NCBI GenBank assembly: GCA_030684395.1
Contig: JAUXTT010000013.1
Span: forward strand, 1-64,000
Length of the DNA stretch: 64,000 nucleotides
Origin: Bacteroidota bacterium
GTDB taxonomy: Bacteria; Bacteroidota; Bacteroidia; B-17B0; Aurantibacillaceae
Reading direction: 5' to 3'
In this document: one piece after another, positions 8,161-16,438 of the stretch
How positions within the stretch are numbered: the first letter of the stretch is position 1
How the letters are laid out: each line of letters opens with the position of its first letter
Notes under the pieces: model-generated
Seen by the model: only the letters and a program-made list of their open reading frames with translations
Databases searched by the model: none
Told to the model about the DNA's origin: nothing
Position numbers and translations under genes: made by a program

Positions 8161-9219
8161 ATGGTGTTCAGGAAAGTCATAACAAGTATTGTTTTAGTTA
8201 TAGTTTTTTTCTCTTGTTTTTCACAAACAGGAGGCTTAACTACATACTCTTTTTTGAACTTACCTGTGCCAGCCCGAACAGCCGCTTTAGCAGGAAATAC
8301 TATTGGATTAAAGGACGACGATGTAAACCTGGTTGCCCAAAACCCTGCTTCTTTAAACGGAGGCATGAGTAATCAATTAAGTTTAAGTTACATAAATTAT
8401 ATTGCTGATATTAATTATTTATACGCAACCTATGCCCATAGTTTTGACAGTATTGGGAACTTTGCCGCTTCCATTCAAAATGTTGGTTACGGAAAATTTA
8501 AAGAAACAGACGAATACGGTGCAGAAATTGGAACTTTCAGGGCAAATGACTACAATTTTGCATTGTCCTATGCATACGATATGGATTCCATGTTTACCTG
8601 CGGTGTTAGTGTAAAAACTATCTTTTCAAAATACTACACCTATTCATCATTAGGAAATGCATTGGATGCGGGTTTGACTTATAGAAATAAGAAAAAACAA
8701 TTCGTTGCAAGTATTGTGCTTAACAATTTTGGTTACCAGTGGCGAACCTATTCGGGTGCAGAAAAAGAAAAACTACCTGCTTATTTTAATATTGGGATCT
8801 CAAAAAAAGTTGCAAAAGCTCCATTCAGATTATTACTTTCTTATGAGAACATGAACAAATGGGATCTTACTTACTCTGATCCAAATAACCCGGAGCCCAC
8901 AGTAGATCCGTTTACTAAGGAACCAATTAAAAAAAGTAAATTCAGAACCGGTGGAGATAGGCTTTTAAGACATCTGGTAGTTGGAACAGAAGTTATCCTT
9001 TCAAAAAATTTCAACCTGCGTGTTGGATATAATTACCGAAGAAGAAAAGAAATGACCTTACCTGATAAAGGTGGCTTGGTTGGATTTAGTATGGGGCTTG
9101 GCTTTAAGATCTCTAAATTTCAGTTCAGTTATGCCTTCAGTAAATACCATGCCGCAGGCAATGTGAATCACTTTACAGTTACTACTAATTTGGGTTCTTT
9201 TGTGAAGCAAAACAAATAG
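8161..9219 (+). CDS. porQ: Type IX secretion system protein PorQ
   Basis: An outer-membrane protein of 352 aa with a signal peptide (residues 1-20, ending FSCFSQ). The family signature NLPVPARTAALAGNTIGLKDDDVNLVAQNPASL (about 31-63) is PorQ-like, and the remainder is alternating amphipathic strands of a barrel. In Porphyromonas, PorQ, PorV, PorU and PorZ are linked in attachment of T9SS cargo to the cell surface. It lies 93 bp after the PD40 protein gene, with a -7-like TACCTTTA close to its start, so it may have its own promoter. A secreted protein with a type A sorting domain is encoded elsewhere in the window and would be a cargo. Confidence 0.85.
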   Translation: MVFRKVITSIVLVIVFFSCFSQTGGLTTYSFLNLPVPARTAALAGNTIGLKDDDVNLVAQNPASLNGGMSNQLSLSYINYIADINYLYATYAHSFDSIGNFAASIQNVGYGKFKETDEYGAEIGTFRANDYNFALSYAYDMDSMFTCGVSVKTIFSKYYTYSSLGNALDAGLTYRNKKKQFVASIVLNNFGYQWRTYSGAEKEKLPAYFNIGISKKVAKAPFRLLLSYENMNKWDLTYSDPNNPEPTVDPFTKEPIKKSKFRTGGDRLLRHLVVGTEVILSKNFNLRVGYNYRRRKEMTLPDKGGLVGFSMGLGFKISKFQFSYAFSKYHAAGNVNHFTVTTNLGSFVKQNK

Positions 9220-9265
9220 GAGACAGGTCTTCTCAAAAGAAACCAGCGACTAGAAATATATAATA

Positions 9266-10288
9266 TTATATCTTCATCCTCACCATTGGAGCTACATCCA
9301 GTTTACAAAAATCATTTTTCAAATATTTGTAATAAGCTGTGACCGCAATCATCGCAGCATTATCAGTACAGTATTCAAGCTTAGGAATAAATACATTCCA
9401 GTTATTTTCTTTCCCTGCCTTTTCAATTTGTTTACGCACTTCCGAATTTGCAGATACTCCACCTGCAATGGCAACATCTTTAATCCCCGTTTGTTCCGCA
9501 GCTTTCAATAATTTTTTCATCAATACACTCACCAAATGTTTTTGATAAGAGGCACAGATGTCGTTTAAATTCTCATCAACAAACCTGATATTCTTTTGCG
9601 TGTGGTTTTGTACAAAATAAAGGAAAGATGTTTTTATTCCACTGAAACTAAAATTCAATTCATCTACTTTACTCTCTGCAAATTTGAATTTAGTATAATC
9701 TCCCTGTTGGGCGAGTTTATCAATTTGCGGTCCACCCGGATAACCAAGACCTAAAATCTTTGCTGCTTTATCAAAAGCTTCTCCAACGGCATCGTCGGTT
9801 GTTTCTCCCAACAATTCAAAATCCAGGTAATCTTTTACTTTCACCAGTTGTGTGTGCCCGCCACTTATTGTTAAACATAAAAAAGGGAAAGAAGGTATTT
9901 TCTGCAGGTCGTTTTCTTTAATGAAATGTGCTAAAATATGTCCCTGCATGTGGTTCACTTCTATCAACGGAATATCCAGTGATAATGAAAGCGATTTTGC
10001 CACAGATGCCCCAACTAACAAAGAACCCATTAAACCAGGTCCACGAGTAAATGCAATACCGTTAATTTGTGAAAGATTAACACCCGCTTTTTTTAATGCG
10101 GCATCTATAACAGGAATGATATTCTTCTGATGATCGCGGCTTGCCAACTCCGGAACTACTCCTCCATATTGCTCATGAATTTTTTGAGTTGCAGTAATAT
10201 TGGCTAGTATTTTGTCGTTACATATTATAGCAGCAGAAGTATCGTCACAACTGGACTCTATGGCTAAAATTAGTACTTCTTTTTGCAT
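9266..10288 (-). CDS. tsaD: tRNA N6-adenosine threonylcarbamoyltransferase TsaD
   Basis: Transfers the threonylcarbamoyl group from threonylcarbamoyl-AMP to A37 of ANN-decoding tRNAs, acting with TsaB and TsaE. The start at MQKEVLILAIESSCDDTSAAII is chosen because the 22 upstream residues read through the promoter. Visible motifs: NHMQGH (metal-binding histidines), LTISGGHTQLV (about 137-147), LGLGYPGGPQIDKLA (about 177-191), SGIKTS, VAGGVSANSEVR (about 283-294) and CTDNAAMIA near the C-terminus. The length, 340 aa, is normal. The gene is divergent from tamB, with only 22 bp between start codons. A perfect -7 box (TAACTTTG on the minus strand) lies inside tamB. Confidence 0.96.
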   Translation of the reverse strand: MQKEVLILAIESSCDDTSAAIICNDKILANITATQKIHEQYGGVVPELASRDHQKNIIPVIDAALKKAGVNLSQINGIAFTRGPGLMGSLLVGASVAKSLSLSLDIPLIEVNHMQGHILAHFIKENDLQKIPSFPFLCLTISGGHTQLVKVKDYLDFELLGETTDDAVGEAFDKAAKILGLGYPGGPQIDKLAQQGDYTKFKFAESKVDELNFSFSGIKTSFLYFVQNHTQKNIRFVDENLNDICASYQKHLVSVLMKKLLKAAEQTGIKDVAIAGGVSANSEVRKQIEKAGKENNWNVFIPKLEYCTDNAAMIAVTAYYKYLKNDFCKLDVAPMVRMKI

Positions 10289-10297
10289 ATAAATGTT

Positions 10298-10305
10298 TAC
10301 TTTTG
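10298..10305 (+). promoter_or_regulatory. -7 box 5 nt before the tamB start
   Basis: TACTTTTG matches TAnnTTTG and ends 5 nt before ATG 10311. A transcript starting at the usual distance would begin at the start codon, implying a leaderless mRNA. No clear -33 TTTG at 19-21 bp was found. Confidence 0.5.
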
Positions 10306-10310
10306 TTAGG

Positions 10311-13300
10311 ATGCAGTTTTTACGCAAAGTTATACGTTTTCTCGGGCGATTCATAAAGTATTCGCTGATTTGCGTATTAGTGCTGCTGATCGCTTTTTTT
10401 ATAGCTATTCAAACCTCCACCTTTCAAACTTATCTGGGTAAAAAAGCTTCTGCCTGGTTATCGGAAGAACTAAAAACTACCATCAGCATCGAAAAAGTAG
10501 ATATTGACTTCTTTAGTTCCCTTGTTTTAAAAGGTGTGTATGTTGAAGATCTTGAAAAGGATACTTTGTTATATGGCAGCGAGGTTATCTGTAAAATAAG
10601 TGATTTTAGCTACAGTGAATACAAACTGGATATTGATGAGATCCAGCTAAACAACATCGATGCGAATTTGATAAAATATAAAGGGGAAAGCGTATACAAT
10701 TATGAATTTATTACCGATTATTTTGTTCCTGCAAATACCATAAAAGACACAACGCCTTCAGAGTTTAAGATTGGTTACGGTGATCTAATCCTTGATAATG
10801 TAAACTTTGCATACATTAATGAAAATGATACATCCAAAACAAAAGGGATGAATTTTTCTAAACTAAGATTTACCGGAGCGAGTGGAACTTTCAGCGATTT
10901 TAGGTCAGAAAAAGATACCATTAATGTTACCATAAAGGGTTTTAAGGCAAAAGAACAATGTGGCTTCGCATTGGAAAACCTCAGTACTATTGCACATATC
11001 AGCCCGCTCAACATAAAACTGGATTCTCTTTACCTGAAAACTGATAAAACACTTTTGATTGGAAGGTATTATATGCAAACCAATTCATGGGATTCATACA
11101 ACGACTACATCAATAAAGTGTATATGGATGCCGACTTAAAAGACAGTTGCTATGTGAGTGCCGCCGATATAGCATGGTTTGTTCCTGAAATACATGGAGA
11201 CCAAAATAGAATCAGTATTTCAGGAAAAGTGAAAGGGACAGTAAACTCTTTGAAAGGTAAAAATCTTTATCTCGCATTTGGAAAAAACACAGAGTTCAGA
11301 GGTGACTTTAACATTGAAGGCTTGCCCAATATTGACGAAACTTATATTCATTTTGACATCAAGAATTTAACTACCAGCAGAAGTGATTTGCAAACCATTC
11401 AGATTCCACCATTTGAAAAAAACAGACACCTCGAAATACCTGCCAATATTGGAAAGTTTGGCGTAATGAAGTTTAAAGGAAAAATAGATGGTTTAGTAAA
11501 TGATATTGCAGCTTATGGAACCCTTAGTACAGCTATCGGGAATTTGAATGCGGATGCCGGAATTTCCAACTTAAGTGACAGAAAAAAAACATTAGCATAT
11601 CACGGTAAATTAAAAACGAATAAACTTAACCTCGGTGTTCTTCTTGAAAACAAAGATATTGGAATGGTTTCTATGAATGTAAATCTTAGCGGAAAAGGTT
11701 TTACTCTTGATGATTTGGACGCCAAGATGGAAGGAGACATTCATGAAGTACAATTCAAAGGCTACCCTTACAGCAACATTAAAATAACGGGAGATTTTAA
11801 AAAGCGGCTTTTTAACGGTAAATTCGAAAGCCGTGATCCGAACGCAAATATTGATTTTTATGGTAGTGCAAGTTTTGTAAACAAAATTCCAGAGTTGGAT
11901 TTCATTGCCACTGTACACCGTTTGGATTTCTCAAAACTTAATTTCTTTAAGCAGGATTCCACTTCTGATTTTTCTTCGCAGATCTCCATTCAACTGAACG
12001 GCTCTGACATTGATAAGATGACCGGGCGTATTAACTTTGATGATACCAAATACAAATATCTTGGAAAAGAATATAAACTAAGTACTTTCGATTTACAGTT
12101 AGATCAAAATGTTTCCCCGAAAGTGATAAAATTAAGCTCAGGGGTGGCTGATGTAAAACTAAGTGGTGATTTTAATATATCTAATCTTGGGGACGCTTTT
12201 ACGCAAGTGTTTGCTACCTACTACCCTACTTTTATCAAACAAAGTGTGGAGCAAAAAAACAAACGGAACTATGATAATTTTGATTACAAGATAAAAATCA
12301 AAAAAATCAGTCTTATAAATGGTTTATTCATGCCGGACCTGATGATTGCACCTAACTCAGTTGTTGAAGGACAATTTGATGCTTCATCCAATACTTTTAC
12401 AATGAAAGGAAATTCGGAAAAAATTTCATACGGGAATTATAATTTGAGGAATTGGGCATTGAACATTCAGTCGAATAGTGATAATACCATGATGATCTCA
12501 ACCACAGCAGACAAGATTCATGTTTCGGATAGTGTTTACTTTTCTGCATTTAAATTTAATGCACAATCGCTCGACAAAAAATCAACTTTTGCAATCAATT
12601 GGGACAATCAACTAAAGTCTAAACAAAATGCCGGTGGAATAGCAGGTGCTGTAGATTTTTCGAATTCAGGCATGGATGTATTATTTAAAAAAATAGACTT
12701 GATTGTTTCTGATAGTGTTTGGTCATTAAATAAAGAAAACCACTTAAGCATTGACTCTTCCGGCATCATTAATTTCAATGATCTTGGGCTCTCCAACAAC
12801 GGTCAAAGAATTGCATTAAAAGGCCTTTTAAGCAAAAACCCAAAAGATCAGTTAATGATTTCATTTGAAAGCTTTAAGCTTGTTCAATTAAATCCCATTT
12901 TAAAAAGTGCCAATTTGAGTTTAGATGGAACCATTTCAGGAACCAGTAATGTTTCTGACATTTTCGGTAACGTTATTTTTTCCTCCGCTCTCGATTTCAA
13001 AAAATTAACGATCAACGGAAAAGCAATAGGGACAGGAGAAGTAAACAGCTTTTATGACAAAAACAAAGAAGTGATTTCATTGAATGGAAGTTTCAAAAAA
13101 GACTATGCTGCCGGAACATTGAGTGACCCTAATTTTAAAAATTTATATTTCTCAGGTTATTACTACCCATCAAAAAAAGAGAACAACCTGGATGTAGACT
13201 TCACTTTACAATCTATTGACATTGCAATTATACAGCCATATGTACAGGGGATCTTAAATTTCGGGAAAGGTTACATATCAGGAACAGCAAGAGTTACAGG

Positions 13301-14885
13301 AAGCCTAAACAAACCTTTAATCAACGGGAAACTCTCTTTAGAATCTGTGCGCAATATGCGGGTTGATTATTTAAACACTTATTATACCGTGAGTGGAAAC
13401 ATACTTTTAGAACCAGACAGGATTGCATTTGAAGGTCTTTCATTGTTTGACATGAATGGTAAAGAGGCAATTGTGTGGGGAAATATTTTCCATAATAACT
13501 TTAAAGATCTTAAACTCGATTTTGACATTCAGGCAAACAAATTCATGGTACTTAATACCAACCAATTTCTGAATTCGAGCTATTACGGAAAAGCATTTGT
13601 TACCGGAAATGTTGGTATTTGGGGGTCTCCCGAATTTATGAATATGGAATTAAATTTAAAAACTGAAAAAGGAACTCAGTTTAATATTCCACTGGGTGGT
13701 CCGGCAGAAGTAGCAGACAACGACTTTATACGCTTCATTAAAAAAGACACCTCAGCTATTCCGGAAGAAAAAACTGATCTCTCAGGTATGAGTTTGAAGT
13801 TTAACCTGGAAGCTACTCCTGATGCAGAGATTCAATTAATATTTGATGAAAAAGCCGGCGATGTTATTAAAGCAAGTGGAAAAGGAAACATAACCATGGA
13901 TATTAATACCAATGGTAATTTTGAGATGTTTGGAACCTATACTCTAACAGATGGAAGTTATTTGTTTACGCTTGAAAATTTTATCAACAAAAAATTTGAT
14001 ATTGAAAGTGGCAGTACTATTAAATGGTCAGGCAGTCCTTACAATGCCGACATCAATATAACCGCCAACTACAAACAGAGAGCATCTCTTGCTCCATTCT
14101 TCCCTTCGGTTTCTTCATCCACATCAAGCACAACAGCAACTGGAACCGCCGCTTCCACAACAACCAATGTTAGTTCAGCGGGAACAAGTAACGGCGATAT
14201 AAATAAACGTTATCCGGTAGAATGTAAATTGTATATGCGCGATAAACTCTTAACTCCCGAAATTACTTTCGGTATCGCCCTTCCTTCTGTAACGGATGAT
14301 AAAAGGCAGCAAGTGCTTGGTTATATTAACAACGAGCAGGAATTGAATCGGCAGGTATTTTCACTTTTATTATTAAAGAGTTTTGTAACGCCATTAGCCT
14401 TAAATAATCAATCAGGCGTAAACGCAGGAAATGCAGTAGGTGCTAATGCTACAGAGATGCTTTCAAATCAGCTGAGTAACTGGCTTTCCCAACTATCAAC
14501 TAATATTGATGTGGGTGTAAACTATACTCCCGGAACTACCTTAAGTAATGAAGAATTGGATCTTGCTTTGTCCACTCAATTATTCAACGATAAATTAAGT
14601 ATTGATGGTAACGTGGGTGTAAACAATAATACTCAAACCAAAACGAGTAATATGATCGGTGATTTGAACATTGATTACAAACTTACAGACGAAGGTAAGG
14701 TGCGTGTAAAAGCATTCAACCGTTCGAATGACACCTATCAAACAACAACGTCCGGCGGGCAGTTCACACAAGGTGTAGGAGTTTTCTTCAGGGAAGATTT
14801 TGAATCGGTAGCTGAGTTATACAGACGCTACAAACAAAAAGTTGGTAAAAAGAAGAAGACACCTGTAGACGAACAAAAGACTTAA
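10311..14885 (+). CDS. tamB: Translocation/assembly module protein TamB (DUF490)
   Basis: A very large (about 1524 aa) AsmA/TamB-type protein. One N-terminal hydrophobic helix (FIKYSLICVLVLLIAFFIAI, about 15-35) anchors it in the inner membrane. The rest is long repetitive beta structure spanning the periplasm, and the C-terminal 350 residues have TamB-domain character (YTLTDGSYLFTLENFINKKFDIESGS, KRYPVECKLYMRDKLLTPEITFGIALP, VGVNYTPG). A Ser/Thr/Ala-rich linker interrupts the domain near 1270-1300. TamB-like proteins help outer-membrane protein insertion or lipid transport between membranes. An alternative ATG lies 18 nt upstream, but the -7 box falls between the two, so I use the later one. 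No adjacent tamA/bamA homologue is present. Confidence 0.88.
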   Translation: MQFLRKVIRFLGRFIKYSLICVLVLLIAFFIAIQTSTFQTYLGKKASAWLSEELKTTISIEKVDIDFFSSLVLKGVYVEDLEKDTLLYGSEVICKISDFSYSEYKLDIDEIQLNNIDANLIKYKGESVYNYEFITDYFVPANTIKDTTPSEFKIGYGDLILDNVNFAYINENDTSKTKGMNFSKLRFTGASGTFSDFRSEKDTINVTIKGFKAKEQCGFALENLSTIAHISPLNIKLDSLYLKTDKTLLIGRYYMQTNSWDSYNDYINKVYMDADLKDSCYVSAADIAWFVPEIHGDQNRISISGKVKGTVNSLKGKNLYLAFGKNTEFRGDFNIEGLPNIDETYIHFDIKNLTTSRSDLQTIQIPPFEKNRHLEIPANIGKFGVMKFKGKIDGLVNDIAAYGTLSTAIGNLNADAGISNLSDRKKTLAYHGKLKTNKLNLGVLLENKDIGMVSMNVNLSGKGFTLDDLDAKMEGDIHEVQFKGYPYSNIKITGDFKKRLFNGKFESRDPNANIDFYGSASFVNKIPELDFIATVHRLDFSKLNFFKQDSTSDFSSQISIQLNGSDIDKMTGRINFDDTKYKYLGKEYKLSTFDLQLDQNVSPKVIKLSSGVADVKLSGDFNISNLGDAFTQVFATYYPTFIKQSVEQKNKRNYDNFDYKIKIKKISLINGLFMPDLMIAPNSVVEGQFDASSNTFTMKGNSEKISYGNYNLRNWALNIQSNSDNTMMISTTADKIHVSDSVYFSAFKFNAQSLDKKSTFAINWDNQLKSKQNAGGIAGAVDFSNSGMDVLFKKIDLIVSDSVWSLNKENHLSIDSSGIINFNDLGLSNNGQRIALKGLLSKNPKDQLMISFESFKLVQLNPILKSANLSLDGTISGTSNVSDIFGNVIFSSALDFKKLTINGKAIGTGEVNSFYDKNKEVISLNGSFKKDYAAGTLSDPNFKNLYFSGYYYPSKKENNLDVDFTLQSIDIAIIQPYVQGILNFGKGYISGTARVTGSLNKPLINGKLSLESVRNMRVDYLNTYYTVSGNILLEPDRIAFEGLSLFDMNGKEAIVWGNIFHNNFKDLKLDFDIQANKFMVLNTNQFLNSSYYGKAFVTGNVGIWGSPEFMNMELNLKTEKGTQFNIPLGGPAEVADNDFIRFIKKDTSAIPEEKTDLSGMSLKFNLEATPDAEIQLIFDEKAGDVIKASGKGNITMDINTNGNFEMFGTYTLTDGSYLFTLENFINKKFDIESGSTIKWSGSPYNADINITANYKQRASLAPFFPSVSSSTSSTTATGTAASTTTNVSSAGTSNGDINKRYPVECKLYMRDKLLTPEITFGIALPSVTDDKRQQVLGYINNEQELNRQVFSLLLLKSFVTPLALNNQSGVNAGNAVGANATEMLSNQLSNWLSQLSTNIDVGVNYTPGTTLSNEELDLALSTQLFNDKLSIDGNVGVNNNTQTKTSNMIGDLNIDYKLTDEGKVRVKAFNRSNDTYQTTTSGGQFTQGVGVFFREDFESVAELYRRYKQKVGKKKKTPVDEQKT
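10325..10332 (-). promoter_or_regulatory. -7 box for tsaD inside tamB
   Basis: On the minus strand the sequence reads TAACTTTG, a full TAnnTTTG match, 36 nt before the tsaD ATG. It lies within the first codons of tamB, so the two divergent promoters overlap and may compete. Confidence 0.5.
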
Positions 14886-14897
14886 CAAGAGAGGGAA

Positions 14898-15980
14898 TCA
14901 CATTCTCTTAAACAATCCTTTGATGTAATCTAAATTCACAGTTTTTTCCCAATCGTCACCAAAAGCATGATGCCACATAAACGGTAAATTTAATGATACC
15001 TGTGCCATTGCGGTTAAAGTAGCATCGTCCCAATCTTTACTTAAATTTTGAGGTAATTCAATTTTATGTTTCTCGATCATTTTCATAAACTCTGTATGAG
15101 CAGAACCATAAATATCGCCAAGGTGTTGAAAGATGATACAGTTTGCATAACAGTGGCGTGTGCCATGTATTTTAGAAAGTCCATAACTGAGTGAGTGACA
15201 AACGCCAACTTCACTATAAGTCAAACTTAAACCACCCATCAAAGAAGCAACCATTAATTTATCATTGTTCTCAGGTGTTTGCCCTGAGTTTTCACCTAAA
15301 TAAACTTCTCTGCATAATTTTAAAGCTGTTTCACCATAAGCTAAACTAAATGCATTATTACGAATTCCACTTTCTGATTCAATACAATGAATGTAAGTAT
15401 CCATTCCTGTATAAAACCACCAATCTGTTGGAACACTTGCAATTAATTCAGGATCCAGGATTACCTGATTAAAAACAGTCCAGTCACATTTTAAACCTAA
15501 TTTTTTTTCAGGACCTGTAAGTACTGCGGTCATTGATACTTCAGCACCTGTACCTGAAATGGTTGGAACACCCAAATGATAAATCCCTGCTTTCTTAATA
15601 AGATTCAAGCCCTGATACAAAGTAGAAGAACCTTCGTTGGTTAACATCAGGGACAGTGCTTTTGCAATATCCATAATGCTTCCACCACCGATACCAATTA
15701 CACCGCTTGGTAAACCTTTTTTCGCAAGGATCTCATCACGCAATGAATCTATTTGCTCAGTAGTTGGTTCATGCGGATCTACATCAATAAAATAAACAAG
15801 ATCTTCCGGTTTATTCTGAAAACGCTTTACAAGTTCTTTGCCTTTGAAATAATTATCTACTACATAAACAAAATACTTATTGTTTTCTTTACGGATCGGT
15901 TCAACTGTTTCAGCCAACTGATTAAAAGAACCTCTTCCGTAGGTTACTTTGTCTATGTTCTTAAAATTTTTGTGTTGCAT
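14898..15980 (-). CDS. kdnB: KdnB, Kdo 8-oxidase (iron-type alcohol dehydrogenase)
   Basis: A 360-aa group III metal-dependent alcohol dehydrogenase. It carries the NAD(P)-binding turn GIGGGSIMDIAKALSLML (about 96-113), PTISGTGAEVSMTAV (about 139-153), and the metal ligands in GMDTYIHCIESESG (about 192-205) and CHSLSYGLSKIHGTRHCYAN (about 250-270). In Shewanella, KdnB oxidises the C8 hydroxyl of Kdo to an aldehyde, which KdnA aminates to 8-amino-8-deoxy-Kdo (Kdo8N). The pairing with a KdnA-type aminotransferase 0.5 kb upstream is the main reason for this name over a generic dehydrogenase. It lies 18 nt after the GIY-YIG gene and is probably co-transcribed with it. Confidence 0.82.
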   Translation of the reverse strand: MQHKNFKNIDKVTYGRGSFNQLAETVEPIRKENNKYFVYVVDNYFKGKELVKRFQNKPEDLVYFIDVDPHEPTTEQIDSLRDEILAKKGLPSGVIGIGGGSIMDIAKALSLMLTNEGSSTLYQGLNLIKKAGIYHLGVPTISGTGAEVSMTAVLTGPEKKLGLKCDWTVFNQVILDPELIASVPTDWWFYTGMDTYIHCIESESGIRNNAFSLAYGETALKLCREVYLGENSGQTPENNDKLMVASLMGGLSLTYSEVGVCHSLSYGLSKIHGTRHCYANCIIFQHLGDIYGSAHTEFMKMIEKHKIELPQNLSKDWDDATLTAMAQVSLNLPFMWHHAFGDDWEKTVNLDYIKGLFKRM

Positions 15981-15998
15981 GTTAATTATATGATGTTC

Positions 15999-16289
15999 TT
16001 AATTTTTTGATCTCGACAATTCTTTAAGTTTTTCAATATCACCTATTATTAATGCTTCTTTTTTTGCCCGAGTCCACCCTTTTATTTGCTTTTCAAAAGC
16101 AATTGCTTCTCTTGGACTTTGAAACTCTTTTTGAAACATTAATTCTAATGACCTTCTTGAATAAGTATAACAAGTTTCATTCAATCCTGAAACGTGTTCT
16201 TCAAATCTTCTTTCAACGTTATTTGTAACCCCAATATAATAAGAATCATCTGCACATTTTAATATGTAAACGAATAGATGCCTTGCCAT
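15999..16289 (-). CDS. GIY-YIG nuclease domain protein, 96 aa
   Basis: A stand-alone GIY-YIG protein of the UPF0213/URI type. The first strand pair reads FVYILKCADDSYYIGVTNN (residues 5-23), with the GIY and YIG equivalents VYI and YIG. Arg27/Arg28 (VERRFEEH) and Glu-containing helix REAIAFEKQIKGWTRAKKEALI (about 61-82) complete the fold. Function is unknown for most members; DNA or RNA cleavage is plausible. It separates kdnA from kdnB, and two REP-like hairpins lie just upstream of it. In Bacteroidota such genes often occur near short dispersed palindromes (my recollection), so it may be part of a small mobile unit that entered the kdn operon. Confidence 0.85.
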   Translation of the reverse strand: MARHLFVYILKCADDSYYIGVTNNVERRFEEHVSGLNETCYTYSRRSLELMFQKEFQSPREAIAFEKQIKGWTRAKKEALIIGDIEKLKELSRSKN

Positions 16290-16337
16290 TTTAATTTTCT
16301 TTCAATTAAATATTTCGTTGTCCTTCACCCTTCGTCT

Positions 16338-16364
16338 CCTTCGTCAAGCTCAGGATGACGAAGG
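16338..16364. repeat. REP-like hairpin, copy 1
   Basis: CCTTCGTC and GACGAAGG form a perfect 8-bp stem around an 11-nt loop. On the minus strand the loop side reads GTCAT-CC-TGAGCTTGACGA. That core recurs in opposite orientation 40 bp away with a different stem. It lies between kdnA and the GIY-YIG gene. Confidence 0.75.
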
Positions 16365-16405
16365 CCTTCCAAAGAGAAAACTCGTAAACAAATTTGAAAT
16401 CGTTA

Positions 16406-16434
16406 CGTCATAGTGAGCTTGACGAACTATGACG
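16406..16434. repeat. REP-like hairpin, copy 2 (inverted relative to copy 1)
   Basis: CGTCATAGT and ACTATGACG form a perfect 9-bp stem with loop GAGCTTGACGA. The core TGAGCTTGACGA is shared with copy 1, while the stem has different but still complementary bases. It ends 4 bp from the kdnA stop codon, so it may also help end or stabilise the kdnA message. The opposed pair resembles a REPIN. Confidence 0.75.
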
Positions 16435-16438
16435 ATTA

